NCBI GenBank assembly: GCA_033344875.1 | Contig: JAWPMO010000001.1 | Location: 2,629,595-2,693,594, forward strand | Direction of reading: 5' to 3' | DNA: 64,000 nucleotides | Origin: Ilumatobacteraceae bacterium | GTDB lineage: Bacteria; Actinomycetota; Acidimicrobiia; Acidimicrobiales; Ilumatobacteraceae | Shown: piece after piece, positions 16,803 through 25,468 of the stretch | How positions within the stretch are numbered: the stretch's first letter is position 1 | How the letters are laid out: the number at the start of each line of letters is the position of its first letter | The notes under the pieces: model-generated | The model's database searches: none | What the model was told of the DNA's origin: nothing | The model's input: only the letters and a program-made list of their open reading frames with translations | Translations under genes and position numbers: made by a program

Positions 16803-17570
16803 ATGACCGAAACCACCACGGGCCGTCTCGTCGCAGCAGAGTTCGTCGGCACGACCGTGGTGATGTTGGGCGGGCCCGGCCTGATGATCGTCGGCGGCGA
16901 CGACATCGGCACCCTCGGGGTCGCCGTCGGTTTCGGTGTGTCGATCGCGATCGCGATCGGGGTGATCGGCGCCGTCGCCAATCCGATGTTCAGCCTGGCG
17001 CTCTGGTTCTCGAAGGGGGTCACCACCCGCGAGCTGCTCTCCGACTGGGTCGGACAGTTCGCCGGCGCCGTCTTCGGTGCGGCACTGCTGTTCGGACTCA
17101 ACGACACGACCCGGTTCGTGACCGGCACCAACGGTTGGGATCCGGGTCGCGCCGACACCGGCGTCGACCTCGGGATCAGTCTGTCGGGCTTCGCCGATCT
17201 CGGCGTGGTGCTCGCCGCCGAACTCGCGCTCGGCACGATCGTCGTGGTCGTGCTCCTCTCGTCGATCAGCCAACAACGTTCGAACAGTGCCATGGCCGCG
17301 TTTACCGGTGCCGCCTACGCGTTGGGCACGCTGTTCCTGCTGGGCATCTCCGGAGCCGGCATGAACCCGGCCCGCAGCCTCGGCACTGCCATCTTCGCCG
17401 ACACCGACCCGAACGCACTCGGCCAGCTGCTGCCGTTCGTCATCATCCCGCTGCTCGCGTCGTTCGCCGGCACGATGATCTGGCTGATGATCGACGACGC
17501 CACCATCGACGACACCCTCTTCGACGATTCGTTCCTCGAAGACGCCGCCGACGCCGTCACCGGTGACTGA
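16803..17570 (+). CDS. MIP/aquaporin family channel with NPM in the first NPA box
   Basis: A 255-residue, six-segment membrane protein of the major intrinsic protein family. It begins VAAEFVGTTVVMLGGPGLMI. The first half-helix motif is VANPMFSLAL (Asn60-Pro61-Met62) instead of NPA; the second is GAGMNPARSLGTA (188-190) with selectivity-filter Arg191. The C-terminus is short and acidic (DDATIDDTLFDDSF). It would conduct water, glycerol or another small neutral solute; the Met change in loop B may narrow or alter selectivity. The stop overlaps the start of the DUF1697 gene by 8 nt, so the two are probably one transcript. Confidence 0.9.
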   Translation: MTETTTGRLVAAEFVGTTVVMLGGPGLMIVGGDDIGTLGVAVGFGVSIAIAIGVIGAVANPMFSLALWFSKGVTTRELLSDWVGQFAGAVFGAALLFGLNDTTRFVTGTNGWDPGRADTGVDLGISLSGFADLGVVLAAELALGTIVVVVLLSSISQQRSNSAMAAFTGAAYALGTLFLLGISGAGMNPARSLGTAIFADTDPNALGQLLPFVIIPLLASFAGTMIWLMIDDATIDDTLFDDSFLEDAADAVTGD

Positions 17571-18138
17571 CGAGGTCGCGGCCCGCACGTACGTCGCGTT
17601 CGTGCGTGCCGTGATGATCGGCCGCGAGGGCCTGCACCGCCCGGTACTCCTCGAGATGTTCGAGCGGGCCGGTGCGACCGATCCGGTCTCGTACATCTCG
17701 ACCGGCAACGTGTCGTTCGATGTCGAACCCGACCGCCTCGACGACGTCGTCGCGACGGTCGAGTCCGAACTGGAGCGACTGCTCGGGCGGGCCACACCAC
17801 TGTTCGTCCGTTCGCTCGACCAGCTCCGGTCGCTGCTCGCCCGCGACCCGTTCGCCGACGCGCCGTTCGACGAGGTGTACGCCCGCCTCGTCACGTTCCT
17901 CCGACCCGAGGTGCCGTCGCCGCTCGAACTTCCGATGACGGCACCGAACGGCGACTGGTCGGTCTTCGCCGCCACGGCGTCCGAGGTGTTCAGTGTCACC
18001 AGGGCCTGGCCCGACCGGCAGCCCCAGGATCCGGGCGGCGTCATTCAACGCGCCGCCGGGCAGCCGGTCACGACACGGGCCCTCGGCACGATCGAGCGCC
18101 TTGTGGCCAAGCTCGACGACCGCGCCGGCGACGACTGA
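17563..18138 (+). CDS. DUF1697 family protein
   Basis: A 191-residue protein resembling DUF1697: YVAFVRAVMIGREGLHRPVLLEMFERAGATDPVSYISTGNVSFDVE keeps the family's early strand, helix and (S/T)GNV(V/S)F pattern, and the C-terminus ends TTRALGTIERLVAKL. The usual LLRGINVGG start is replaced by FVRAVMIGREG, so it is a divergent member. The function of the family is not established. GTG 17563 overlaps the aquaporin stop by 8 nt. It is followed by two hairpins shared with the convergent groEL. Confidence 0.8.
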   Translation: MTDEVAARTYVAFVRAVMIGREGLHRPVLLEMFERAGATDPVSYISTGNVSFDVEPDRLDDVVATVESELERLLGRATPLFVRSLDQLRSLLARDPFADAPFDEVYARLVTFLRPEVPSPLELPMTAPNGDWSVFAATASEVFSVTRAWPDRQPQDPGGVIQRAAGQPVTTRALGTIERLVAKLDDRAGDD

Positions 18139-18188
18139 TCGGTGCCTCGCCGCCTCGACGGCGCACCGGCCTGCGACCGCACACGCGG

Positions 18189-18218
18189 GCGAGCCCCGGG
18201 CGTCGACCCGGGGCTCGC
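18189..18218. terminator. Hairpin with perfect 12-bp GC-rich stem
   Basis: GCGAGCCCCGGG (18189-18200), a 6-nt loop, and the exact complement (18207-18218). There is no U-tract. It lies between convergent DUF1697 and groEL and could terminate either transcript. Confidence 0.65.
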
Positions 18219-18228
18219 TGTCGCATCA

Positions 18229-18252
18229 CCGTTCGATCGGGTGATCGAACGG
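18229..18252. terminator. Hairpin with perfect 10-bp stem next to the groEL stop
   Basis: CCGTTCGATC (18229-18238), loop GGGT, then GATCGAACGG (18243-18252). It begins 1 nt after the groEL stop codon on the minus strand and is the first of two tandem hairpins groEL mRNA would meet. Confidence 0.65.
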
Positions 18253-18253
18253 T

Positions 18254-19936
<1,683 letters not shown>

Positions 19937-19963
19937 TTAGCACTCTATCGCAGCGAGTGCTAA
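19937..19963. promoter_or_regulatory. CIRCE operator (HrcA site)
   Basis: TTAGCACTC at 19937-19945, a 9-nt spacer, then GAGTGCTAA at 19955-19963. This matches the CIRCE consensus at all 18 arm positions. It overlaps the inferred groEL -10 and is the binding site of the HrcA repressor in other bacteria. Confidence 0.96.
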
Positions 19964-19971
19964 CGCGGCAA
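19942..19971 (-). promoter_or_regulatory. Probable groEL promoter
   Basis: On the minus strand, TTGCCG (19971-19966) and TAGAGT (19947-19942) are 18 nt apart. The -10 lies inside CIRCE, so HrcA binding would block it. The implied leader is about 70 nt and carries the GGAGG site. Confidence 0.5.
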
Positions 19972-20031
19972 TGGGGCCACCACGACCCGTCGATGACGAT
20001 CGATCCGGAATGAAATCCCGACCCAGCCGGT

Positions 20032-20037
20032 TATCTT
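20032..20037 (+). promoter_or_regulatory. -10 box (TATCTT) of the CysO-like gene
   Basis: TATCTT ends 7 nt before ATG 20045, a leaderless arrangement. Confidence 0.55.
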
Positions 20038-20044
20038 TTGACCT

Positions 20045-20320
20045 ATGGCTGTCACCGTTCGGATCCCCACCACCCTGCGCCCCATGTCGGGCGGCAACAA
20101 GCTCGTCGACGTCGACCCCGGCGCGCTGTCCGACGTGATCGCGAATCTCGAGGCAGCACATCCCGGGTTCGCCGACCGTCTGCTCGACGAGAACGGCGAC
20201 CTCCGCAAGTTCGTCAACATCTTCGTCGACGACGACGACGTCCGCTACCTCGACGGGCTCGCCACGCCGGTCGCCGACGGCGTGACCGTGAGCATCATCC
20301 CGGCGGTCGCCGGAGGCTGA
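20045..20320 (+). CDS. cysO: MoaD/ThiS-type sulfur carrier, CysO-like
   Basis: A 91-residue ubiquitin-fold protein ending SIIPAVAGG. The order TVRIPTTLRPMSGG, FVNIFVDDDDVRYLDGLATPVADG and the AVAGG tail closely parallels mycobacterial CysO. There the terminal Gly carries a thiocarboxylate that supplies sulfide to CysM for cysteine synthesis, and the protease Mec releases the product. Here neither a CysM-like synthase nor a Mec gene adjoins; the neighbours are groEL and glycerate kinase. A MoaD role in molybdopterin synthesis is possible, but the sequence favours CysO. It is divergent from groEL. Confidence 0.85.
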   Translation: MAVTVRIPTTLRPMSGGNKLVDVDPGALSDVIANLEAAHPGFADRLLDENGDLRKFVNIFVDDDDVRYLDGLATPVADGVTVSIIPAVAGG

Positions 20321-20346
20321 CCACATCGCCGTGCCGGGGCGGTCAC

Positions 20347-20352
20347 TAGCCT
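20347..20352 (+). promoter_or_regulatory. -10 box (TAGCCT) of the glycerate kinase gene
   Basis: TAGCCT ends 7 nt before ATG 20360. It suggests the kinase has its own promoter despite lying 39 nt after cysO. Confidence 0.5.
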
Positions 20353-20359
20353 CCACGCC

Positions 20360-21352
20360 ATGCGTGTCGTAGCCGCCGTCGACAAATTCCGGGGCACCGC
20401 CTCCGGTGCCGAGATCGCCGCGGCGATCGGCCACGCCTGCTGGGAGCAGGGTCACGACTGCGTGGAGTTCGCCCTCGCCGACGGCGGCGAAGGACTGATC
20501 GAGGTGCTGGGCGGACCCAATCGCACCACCGTGGTGACCGGCCCCCTCGGCACGCCGATCGAGGCGCCGTGGCGATTCCACCGCGGCACGGCCATCATCG
20601 AGATGGCACTGGCGAGCGGGCTCGTGGTCGCCGGCGGCGCCGAAGGCAACGATCCGATGACCGCCACCACCGCCGGGACGGGCGAGTTGATCGACGCCGC
20701 CGTGACCGCCGGCGCCAAGCGCATCATCGTCGGGCTCGGTGGTTCGGCCACGACCGACGGCGGCCTCGGGGCACTCGAGGCGATCGGTGCGCCGGCGCGG
20801 CTCAAAGCCGTCGAGCTCCTCATCGCGTGCGACGTGACGACCCGGTTCACCGACGCGGCGACCGTCTTCGGCCCCCAGAAGGGCGCGTCACCGGCACAGA
20901 TCCGGATGCTCACCGGCCGTCTCGAGCAACTGGCCGACCGTTACGAGCGGGAGTACGGGGTCGACGTACGCGCGATCGACGGGTCGGGTGCAGCCGGCGG
21001 GCTGGGCGGGGCGCTCGCTGCGCTCGGCGGCAGGCTCACGCCCGGATTCGACCTGGTCGCCGACGAACTCGACGTGTACGAACAGCTCGAGGCCGCCGAC
21101 CTCGTGATCACCGGTGAGGGCCATCTCGACGCACAGAGCTTCGAGGGCAAGGTCGTCGGCGGTGTCGCTGAGATCGCCGCCGAACACGACATCCCCGTCG
21201 CGGCCATCGTGGGCATCGCCGACGACGAGGTCCGCGATCGGATCCCCACCTGGGCGATCGCCGACCGGTTCGGCGAGGAGCGGGCCATCCGTGAGCCGCT
21301 GTGGTGCGTCGGCCAGGTCGCCGGCGAGATCCTGCAGCGGTACGCCGGCTGA
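20360..21352 (+). CDS. Glycerate kinase
   Basis: A 330-residue glycerate kinase of the GarK/GlxK family, which phosphorylates D-glycerate using ATP. Family landmarks: VVAAVDKFRGTASGAEIAAAI at the N-terminus (normally DSFKGSL..), ALADGGEGLIEVL, ALASGLVVA, TTAGTGELI, IIVGLGGSATTDGGLGAL, and near the end ITGEGHLDAQSFEGKVVGGVAEIA. It is about 50 residues shorter than typical members (about 380) because the central insertion is short. No glyoxylate-pathway genes adjoin. Confidence 0.92.
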   Translation: MRVVAAVDKFRGTASGAEIAAAIGHACWEQGHDCVEFALADGGEGLIEVLGGPNRTTVVTGPLGTPIEAPWRFHRGTAIIEMALASGLVVAGGAEGNDPMTATTAGTGELIDAAVTAGAKRIIVGLGGSATTDGGLGALEAIGAPARLKAVELLIACDVTTRFTDAATVFGPQKGASPAQIRMLTGRLEQLADRYEREYGVDVRAIDGSGAAGGLGGALAALGGRLTPGFDLVADELDVYEQLEAADLVITGEGHLDAQSFEGKVVGGVAEIAAEHDIPVAAIVGIADDEVRDRIPTWAIADRFGEERAIREPLWCVGQVAGEILQRYAG

Positions 21353-21383
21353 ACCCGACCCGGACTGGACCCGACCCGGGCGG

Positions 21384-22100
21384 TCAGCCGTCGGTCGTGT
21401 CGGTCGAGCCCGACGGATCGGGGTTGGTGACCGTCACGACGTTGCCGGATCCGGCGAGCACGTCAGGCGCCAACTGTTCGAGCGTCTGGTTGGCCTTGTC
21501 CTTGCCGAGCATCAGCAACACCTGGGCACCGTTGAGGGTGCCGTCGGTCGTGGGCGCCACCTCCGGCAACGGCGAGACCGAGCCGACACCGCCGAGCACT
21601 CGCGCCAACGAGTTCGCCACGTCGACTGCGGCGGGCGTATCGGGGTCGTAGTAGATGACCGTCTCGTCGAGATCGGGAACCGTGGAACTCGCGTTGGTCG
21701 GATCGACGACTTCGAATCCGGCGCCGGCCTCGATCGCTCGGCTCATCGCGCTCGCGCTGCCGCTCTGCCCGTTCGCGTTGGCGACGACGACGGACGCGCC
21801 GTCGACGATGATCGGCGGGAGCGTGGTCGTGGTCGGCAAGGTCGGGACCGACTCGTCGGGATCGGTCGTCTCGGTGCTGTCGTCGTCGGGCGCCTGACCG
21901 GACGATGCGCCGGCGACGGGCTCGGGGAAATCGGCCGAATCGGCGCCCCCATCGCTGATCGAGCGCAGGATCAGGAAGCCGGCGACCACGGCGACGACGG
22001 CCAGCACGATCGCGAGCGCACCGCTGACCGGGGCCCCGCCGTCGCCCACCCGTGGTGAACGTCGCGGAATCTGACCCGAGCCGTCGGGTACGTCGGTCAT
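21384..22100 (-). CDS. Membrane-anchored LytR_C domain protein
   Basis: A 238-residue protein. After a short cytoplasmic start, one membrane helix lies at about 28-47 (ALAIVLAVVAVVAGFLIL). A Thr/Asp/Pro-rich linker follows (about 60-95), then a LytR_C domain at about 98-190: ASVVVANANGQSGSASAMSRAIEAGAGF and ETVIYYDPDT...AVDVANSLARVLGG. The tail is rich in Asp/Ser/Thr. LytR_C domains lie outside the membrane and are thought to act near the cell wall; the function is unproven. It overlaps the DUF3263 gene by 4 nt. A paralogue lies 1 kb away at 23114-23818. Confidence 0.85.
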   Translation of the reverse strand: MTDVPDGSGQIPRRSPRVGDGGAPVSGALAIVLAVVAVVAGFLILRSISDGGADSADFPEPVAGASSGQAPDDDSTETTDPDESVPTLPTTTTLPPIIVDGASVVVANANGQSGSASAMSRAIEAGAGFEVVDPTNASSTVPDLDETVIYYDPDTPAAVDVANSLARVLGGVGSVSPLPEVAPTTDGTLNGAQVLLMLGKDKANQTLEQLAPDVLAGSGNVVTVTNPDPSGSTDTTDG

Positions 22101-22357
22101 GTGAGGGCGCCTCCCTGTGCGTCGGTTCCGGTGTCGAGCCGCTCGCGGCGCCGACGAACACGTTGACGCTGCAACCGACGAACGACCAGCGGGTCGTGTT
22201 CGAGCGCCTCGGGCTGCTCGAGGAGTTCGTTCAACTCGGCATAGTACTCGTCGGCCGAGCACTGGAACCGCGCGCGCACGAGCGTCTCCTTGGGTTCGTC
22301 GAACGTCCAGAACGTCCGCTCGAACTCCAACATGGCCTGCTGCCGTTCGTTGATCAC
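22097..22357 (-). CDS. DUF3263 family protein
   Basis: An 86-residue actinobacterial protein: INERQQAMLEFERTFWTFDEPKETLVRARFQCSADEYYAELNELLEQPEALEHDPLVVRRLQRQR. The pattern (a helical region with EFER.W, SA..YY..LN.L...PEAL..DP..V.RLRR and a basic end) is that of DUF3263, possibly a small DNA-binding protein. GTG 22357 is chosen because the conserved part starts at once; a longer frame would extend over the promoter of udk. Its stop overlaps the LytR_C start by 4 nt, so the pair forms an operon. Confidence 0.85.
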   Translation of the reverse strand: MINERQQAMLEFERTFWTFDEPKETLVRARFQCSADEYYAELNELLEQPEALEHDPLVVRRLQRQRVRRRRERLDTGTDAQGGALT

Positions 22358-22439
22358 TGATACAGCCTTGCCGGTCGATGGGGGGTTGTACAAGCACCCC
22401 CGCGAAGTCGTGCGGTTCTCGGGTGCCCAGTCCATGTTC

Positions 22440-22445
22440 TATCTT
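22440..22445 (+). promoter_or_regulatory. -10 box (TATCTT) of the uridine kinase gene
   Basis: TATCTT ends 7 nt before GTG 22453. It favours this start over longer frames upstream. Confidence 0.5.
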
Positions 22446-22452
22446 GCGATCC

Positions 22453-23109
22453 GTGTCCTCCGGCTCCCTTCCCGACTCGCTCCCACCACGTCCGTTCCTG
22501 ATCGGGGTCGCCGGCGGCAGCAACTCGGGGAAGACGACCATCACGTCGCGGCTCTCGGAGATGATGGGTCCCGACCATCTCTCGCTGATCAAACTCGACT
22601 CGTACTACGTCGAACGTTCGTCCGAACCGATGGAGGTCAGGGCCGCGGCCAACTACGACCATCCGGACGCCTTCGACTGGGATCTGCTCAACGACCACCT
22701 GGCAGCCCTCACCGGTGGCGGTTCGGTCGAGGTGCCGATCTACGACTTCGCGATCCACGACCGCTCCGACCGGAGCGAGATCGTGCAGGCGACCCGGGTC
22801 GTGGTGGTCGAGGGGATCCTCGTGCTGTGGGAGCCGCGCCTGCGCGAACGGTTCGACCTGAAGATCTTCGTCGACACGCCCGCCGACCTGCGGATCATCC
22901 GGCGGCTGCAGCGCGACGTCGCCGAGCGCGGGCGGACACCCGAGAGCATTCTCGACCAGTACCTCGCGACCGTCCGTCCGAGCCACGAGCTGTTCATCGA
23001 ACCCAGCAAGCGCTTCGCCGACGTGATCGTGCCCGAGGGCGGCCTCAACCGGCCGGCGCTCGAGGTATTGCTGGCCCGGGTACGCGAACTGGCGAACGGC
23101 GCCGACTGA
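22453..23109 (+). CDS. udk: Uridine kinase
   Basis: A 218-residue uridine/cytidine kinase (phosphorylates uridine to UMP in pyrimidine salvage). The P-loop is GVAGGSNSGKTT, and LIKLDSYYVE holds the catalytic Asp. Further landmarks are NYDHPDAFDWDLLNDHL, VPIYDFAIHDR, VVVVEGILVLWEPRLRERFDLKIFVDTPADLRIIRRLQRDVAERGR and IEPSKRFADVIVPEGG. The length is normal. GTG 22453 follows a TATCTT box; the first 15 or so residues before the core strand are variable. It is divergent from the DUF3263/LytR_C operon and convergent with the second LytR_C gene. Confidence 0.92.
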   Translation: MSSGSLPDSLPPRPFLIGVAGGSNSGKTTITSRLSEMMGPDHLSLIKLDSYYVERSSEPMEVRAAANYDHPDAFDWDLLNDHLAALTGGGSVEVPIYDFAIHDRSDRSEIVQATRVVVVEGILVLWEPRLRERFDLKIFVDTPADLRIIRRLQRDVAERGRTPESILDQYLATVRPSHELFIEPSKRFADVIVPEGGLNRPALEVLLARVRELANGAD

Positions 23110-23113
23110 AGCG

Positions 23114-23818
23114 TCAGCCGTCGCTGCCGGAATCGTCGTCGCTGCCCTCGCCGGTGGCGTCGTCGCTGGTCTCGTCGGTGGCGTCGTCGCTCGACTCATC
23201 CGACGAGTCGTCGGCCGCGGGGACCCGTCCCTGCAGCTCGTCGAGCGGCTTGTCGGCGGTGTCGTTGCCGAGTGCCAGCAGCACCGACGCGTCGCCGATT
23301 TCACCGTCGCTCGTCGGTGCCGGCACCGTGAGCTCGAGCACCTCGATGTCGCCGCCGCCGAGCGCCTCTCGGAGCGAGTTGGCGACAGCCTCCGCGTTCT
23401 CGACCTCCGGGTCGAAGTAGACCTTCGAAGTCTCCAGCTGGCTCTCGCTGCTGTTGGTCGCCGTCCCGGTGGTGAAGCCCACGGCGGCGAGCGCGTCGGT
23501 CATGCGGCCGGCCGAGCCGTTGATACCGCTCGCGTTCGCGACGACGACGGTGGCGCCCTCGGTGACGAGTTCGAGCGGTGGCAGCGTGGTGGTCGTGGAC
23601 GGCGCAGCCGTCGTGGTCGTCGCCTCGGTGACGGGCGTGAGCGTGTTGCTCGTCGGCACGGACGTCGGTGTCGTCGTCTCGCTGCTCGCGTCGTCGTCGT
23701 CGCCGCCGCACGCTCCGAGTGTCAGGAGTACGGCCGCAGCCAGCCCGATCGATCCGACGGATCGTCGGCGAGACCGCAGCGTGGATGGCGTGCGAGTGTC
23801 GACAGGTGCGCTCTTCAC
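23114..23818 (-). CDS. LytR_C domain lipoprotein
   Basis: A 234-residue secreted lipoprotein. The basic N-terminus and hydrophobic stretch end in the lipobox LTLGAC (Cys about 37). A Thr/Ser/Pro linker (about 45-80) precedes a LytR_C domain at about 85-190 (ATVVVANASGINGSAGRMTDALAAVGF, KVYFDPEVENAEAVANSLREALGG). The tail is a Ser/Asp/Glu repeat. It parallels the membrane-anchored paralogue at 21384-22100, so the two probably arose by duplication. GTG 23818 lies 7 nt after TAGCGT. The role is unknown; cell-envelope location is predicted. Confidence 0.85.
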   Translation of the reverse strand: MKSAPVDTRTPSTLRSRRRSVGSIGLAAAVLLTLGACGGDDDDASSETTTPTSVPTSNTLTPVTEATTTTAAPSTTTTLPPLELVTEGATVVVANASGINGSAGRMTDALAAVGFTTGTATNSSESQLETSKVYFDPEVENAEAVANSLREALGGGDIEVLELTVPAPTSDGEIGDASVLLALGNDTADKPLDELQGRVPAADDSSDESSDDATDETSDDATGEGSDDDSGSDG

Positions 23819-23825
23819 ACCCTTG

Positions 23826-23831
23826 ACGCTA
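23826..23831 (-). promoter_or_regulatory. -10 box (TAGCGT) of the LytR_C lipoprotein gene
   Basis: TAGCGT on the minus strand, 7 nt before GTG 23818. Confidence 0.5.
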
Positions 23832-23891
23832 CTCAGCGCGTCAAGGCCCGTGGGACCACCCCACCGGAACGCGGTCGCTGCGAGGGAGGGT

Positions 23892-25409
23892 TCAGATCTC
23901 GGCGTCGACCGTGAGCAGCAGCTCGCCGATGTCGTCGGGGATCGACGTACGTTCGAGATCGTCGTCGCGACCGACCAGGTCGAACGCGTTCTCCTGCGGC
24001 ATCGACGGGATCGTCGCCATCACCTGCTCGACGACCTGCTCGTCCCACTGGCTCCCGGCGTGCTCACGCAGGATCGCGAACGCCATGTTCAACGGCATCG
24101 CCCGGCGGTACTGCCGGTCGTGCGTCATGGCGTCGAGCGCGTCGCAGACGGCGATGATCCGCGACGCGAGCGGGATCTCGCGGCCGACGAGACCGTCGGG
24201 ATAGCCGGCACCGTCGACACGCTCGTGGTGCGAACGCACGATCCGGGCCGCCGAGGCGAGCGCAGGTTCCGAGGCGAGCATCGACTCACCGTCGACCGGG
24301 TGCAGCTTCATGACCTCGTACTCGGCCGCGGTCAGGCGGGCCGGCTTCTTGAGGATCGCGTCGGGAACGTGCACCTTGCCGACGTCGTGCAACATCGCGG
24401 CCAGTCCCAGGTCCCGGAGTTCGGGCGCCGACAACCGGAAGCGTTCGCCGACCCGCATCGCGAGCTCGCCGGTACGGATCACGTGATCGCGGGTGAGGAC
24501 GTCCTTGACCTCGATGTCGGCGACGAACTGGTGGACGACCGGGCTCAGGCCGAGCTCGAACGCCACCAACGGATCGCGGGTGAGGATCGGGGCGAGCACG
24601 TCGTGCGCCGAGGGGCTCAGTCTCTGCGTGACCGCGAGGGCCAGGCAGGCGCCGATGACGCCGAACGCACCGGCGATGTGCGTCCACCAGAATCCGGTCG
24701 TGTACGGATCGACGATCAGCGGGGAGATGCCCATCACCGCGATCAGCATGAGCGAGACCGACGCGACGAGATTGGCCGGCTGCCGACCGAGATCGTAGAA
24801 CCGCATCTGCCGCATCGACAGCGCCGACAGCGCCCACACCACACCGGCGGTGACGGCGATCGTGAGCGGACCCCGCGGGTCGGGGGCGACGATCAGATCG
24901 GGGAAGAACACGATGAGCGACGCCAGGACGAACACGCCGAGCAACGACAGCAACGTCCAGTCGCGCCAGCGGCGAGCCGCCCAGCGGCCGAACGTCGAAT
25001 GCGGGGCCAGGAGGGGTAGGCCGCCGACGAGCGCGATCGGCAGCGCCAGGAACGCCGACGACCGGAACGCCTCGTTCGTCTCGAACAGGACGTCGGGGGT
25101 GACGAGGCCGTGGACCAGCGGCATCACCGACGCCGCCATCAGCATCGTGCCGAGCAGGCCGACCTCGGCCATCTCCCGGCGATCCGCCAACGAGATCACG
25201 ACCGTCGCCGCCAGCACACATGCGAGCGCGGCGACCGTCATCAGGCTGAACAGACCGCGGGGGTGCACCCATTCGTGCGACGCCAGGGGTCCGACCGTGG
25301 TCGCCGCCGTCGTCGCGGCGAGGACACCGGCGACTCCCGCCCAGCGCGACCGGGCGCGAGTTGTGTTCGAGTTCTTCACGACGCGTATATCGGCGTCCTC
25401 GCCGACCAC
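23892..25409 (-). CDS. Membrane HD-GYP phosphodiesterase
   Basis: A 505-residue protein. About eight hydrophobic segments fill residues 20-270, forming a MASE-like membrane sensor. A cytoplasmic HD-GYP domain follows from about 290: RTGELAMRVGERF, AAMLHDVGKVHVPDAIL (the HD pair) and IVRSHHERVDGAGYPDGL (canonical HHExxDGxGYP), then SRIIAVCDALDAMTHDRQYR. All metal-binding positions look intact, so hydrolysis of cyclic di-GMP is likely. The sensed signal is unknown. No GGDEF gene is in the window. GTG 25409 is the longest start; GTG 25379 is an alternative. The upstream acyl-CoA synthetase gene is divergent. Confidence 0.9.
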   Translation of the reverse strand: MVGEDADIRVVKNSNTTRARSRWAGVAGVLAATTAATTVGPLASHEWVHPRGLFSLMTVAALACVLAATVVISLADRREMAEVGLLGTMLMAASVMPLVHGLVTPDVLFETNEAFRSSAFLALPIALVGGLPLLAPHSTFGRWAARRWRDWTLLSLLGVFVLASLIVFFPDLIVAPDPRGPLTIAVTAGVVWALSALSMRQMRFYDLGRQPANLVASVSLMLIAVMGISPLIVDPYTTGFWWTHIAGAFGVIGACLALAVTQRLSPSAHDVLAPILTRDPLVAFELGLSPVVHQFVADIEVKDVLTRDHVIRTGELAMRVGERFRLSAPELRDLGLAAMLHDVGKVHVPDAILKKPARLTAAEYEVMKLHPVDGESMLASEPALASAARIVRSHHERVDGAGYPDGLVGREIPLASRIIAVCDALDAMTHDRQYRRAMPLNMAFAILREHAGSQWDEQVVEQVMATIPSMPQENAFDLVGRDDDLERTSIPDDIGELLLTVDAEI

Positions 25410-25455
25410 CTTGAGGACGGCCGGCGTCGGCGCGGCGCAGCACGGCGTGGCCGGG

Positions 25456-25461
25456 TACGGT
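25456..25461 (+). promoter_or_regulatory. -10 box (TACGGT) of the acyl-CoA synthetase gene
   Basis: TACGGT ends 7 nt before ATG 25469. The G-run between them is then untranscribed rather than a ribosome site. Confidence 0.5.
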
Positions 25462-25468
25462 GGGGGTC

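Noticed and set aside
22381-22402. G-run/C-run flanking TTGTACAA upstream of udk as a terminator or riboswitch
   Set aside because: The arms do not pair through the centre and there is no downstream U-tract; it lies in a divergent promoter region.
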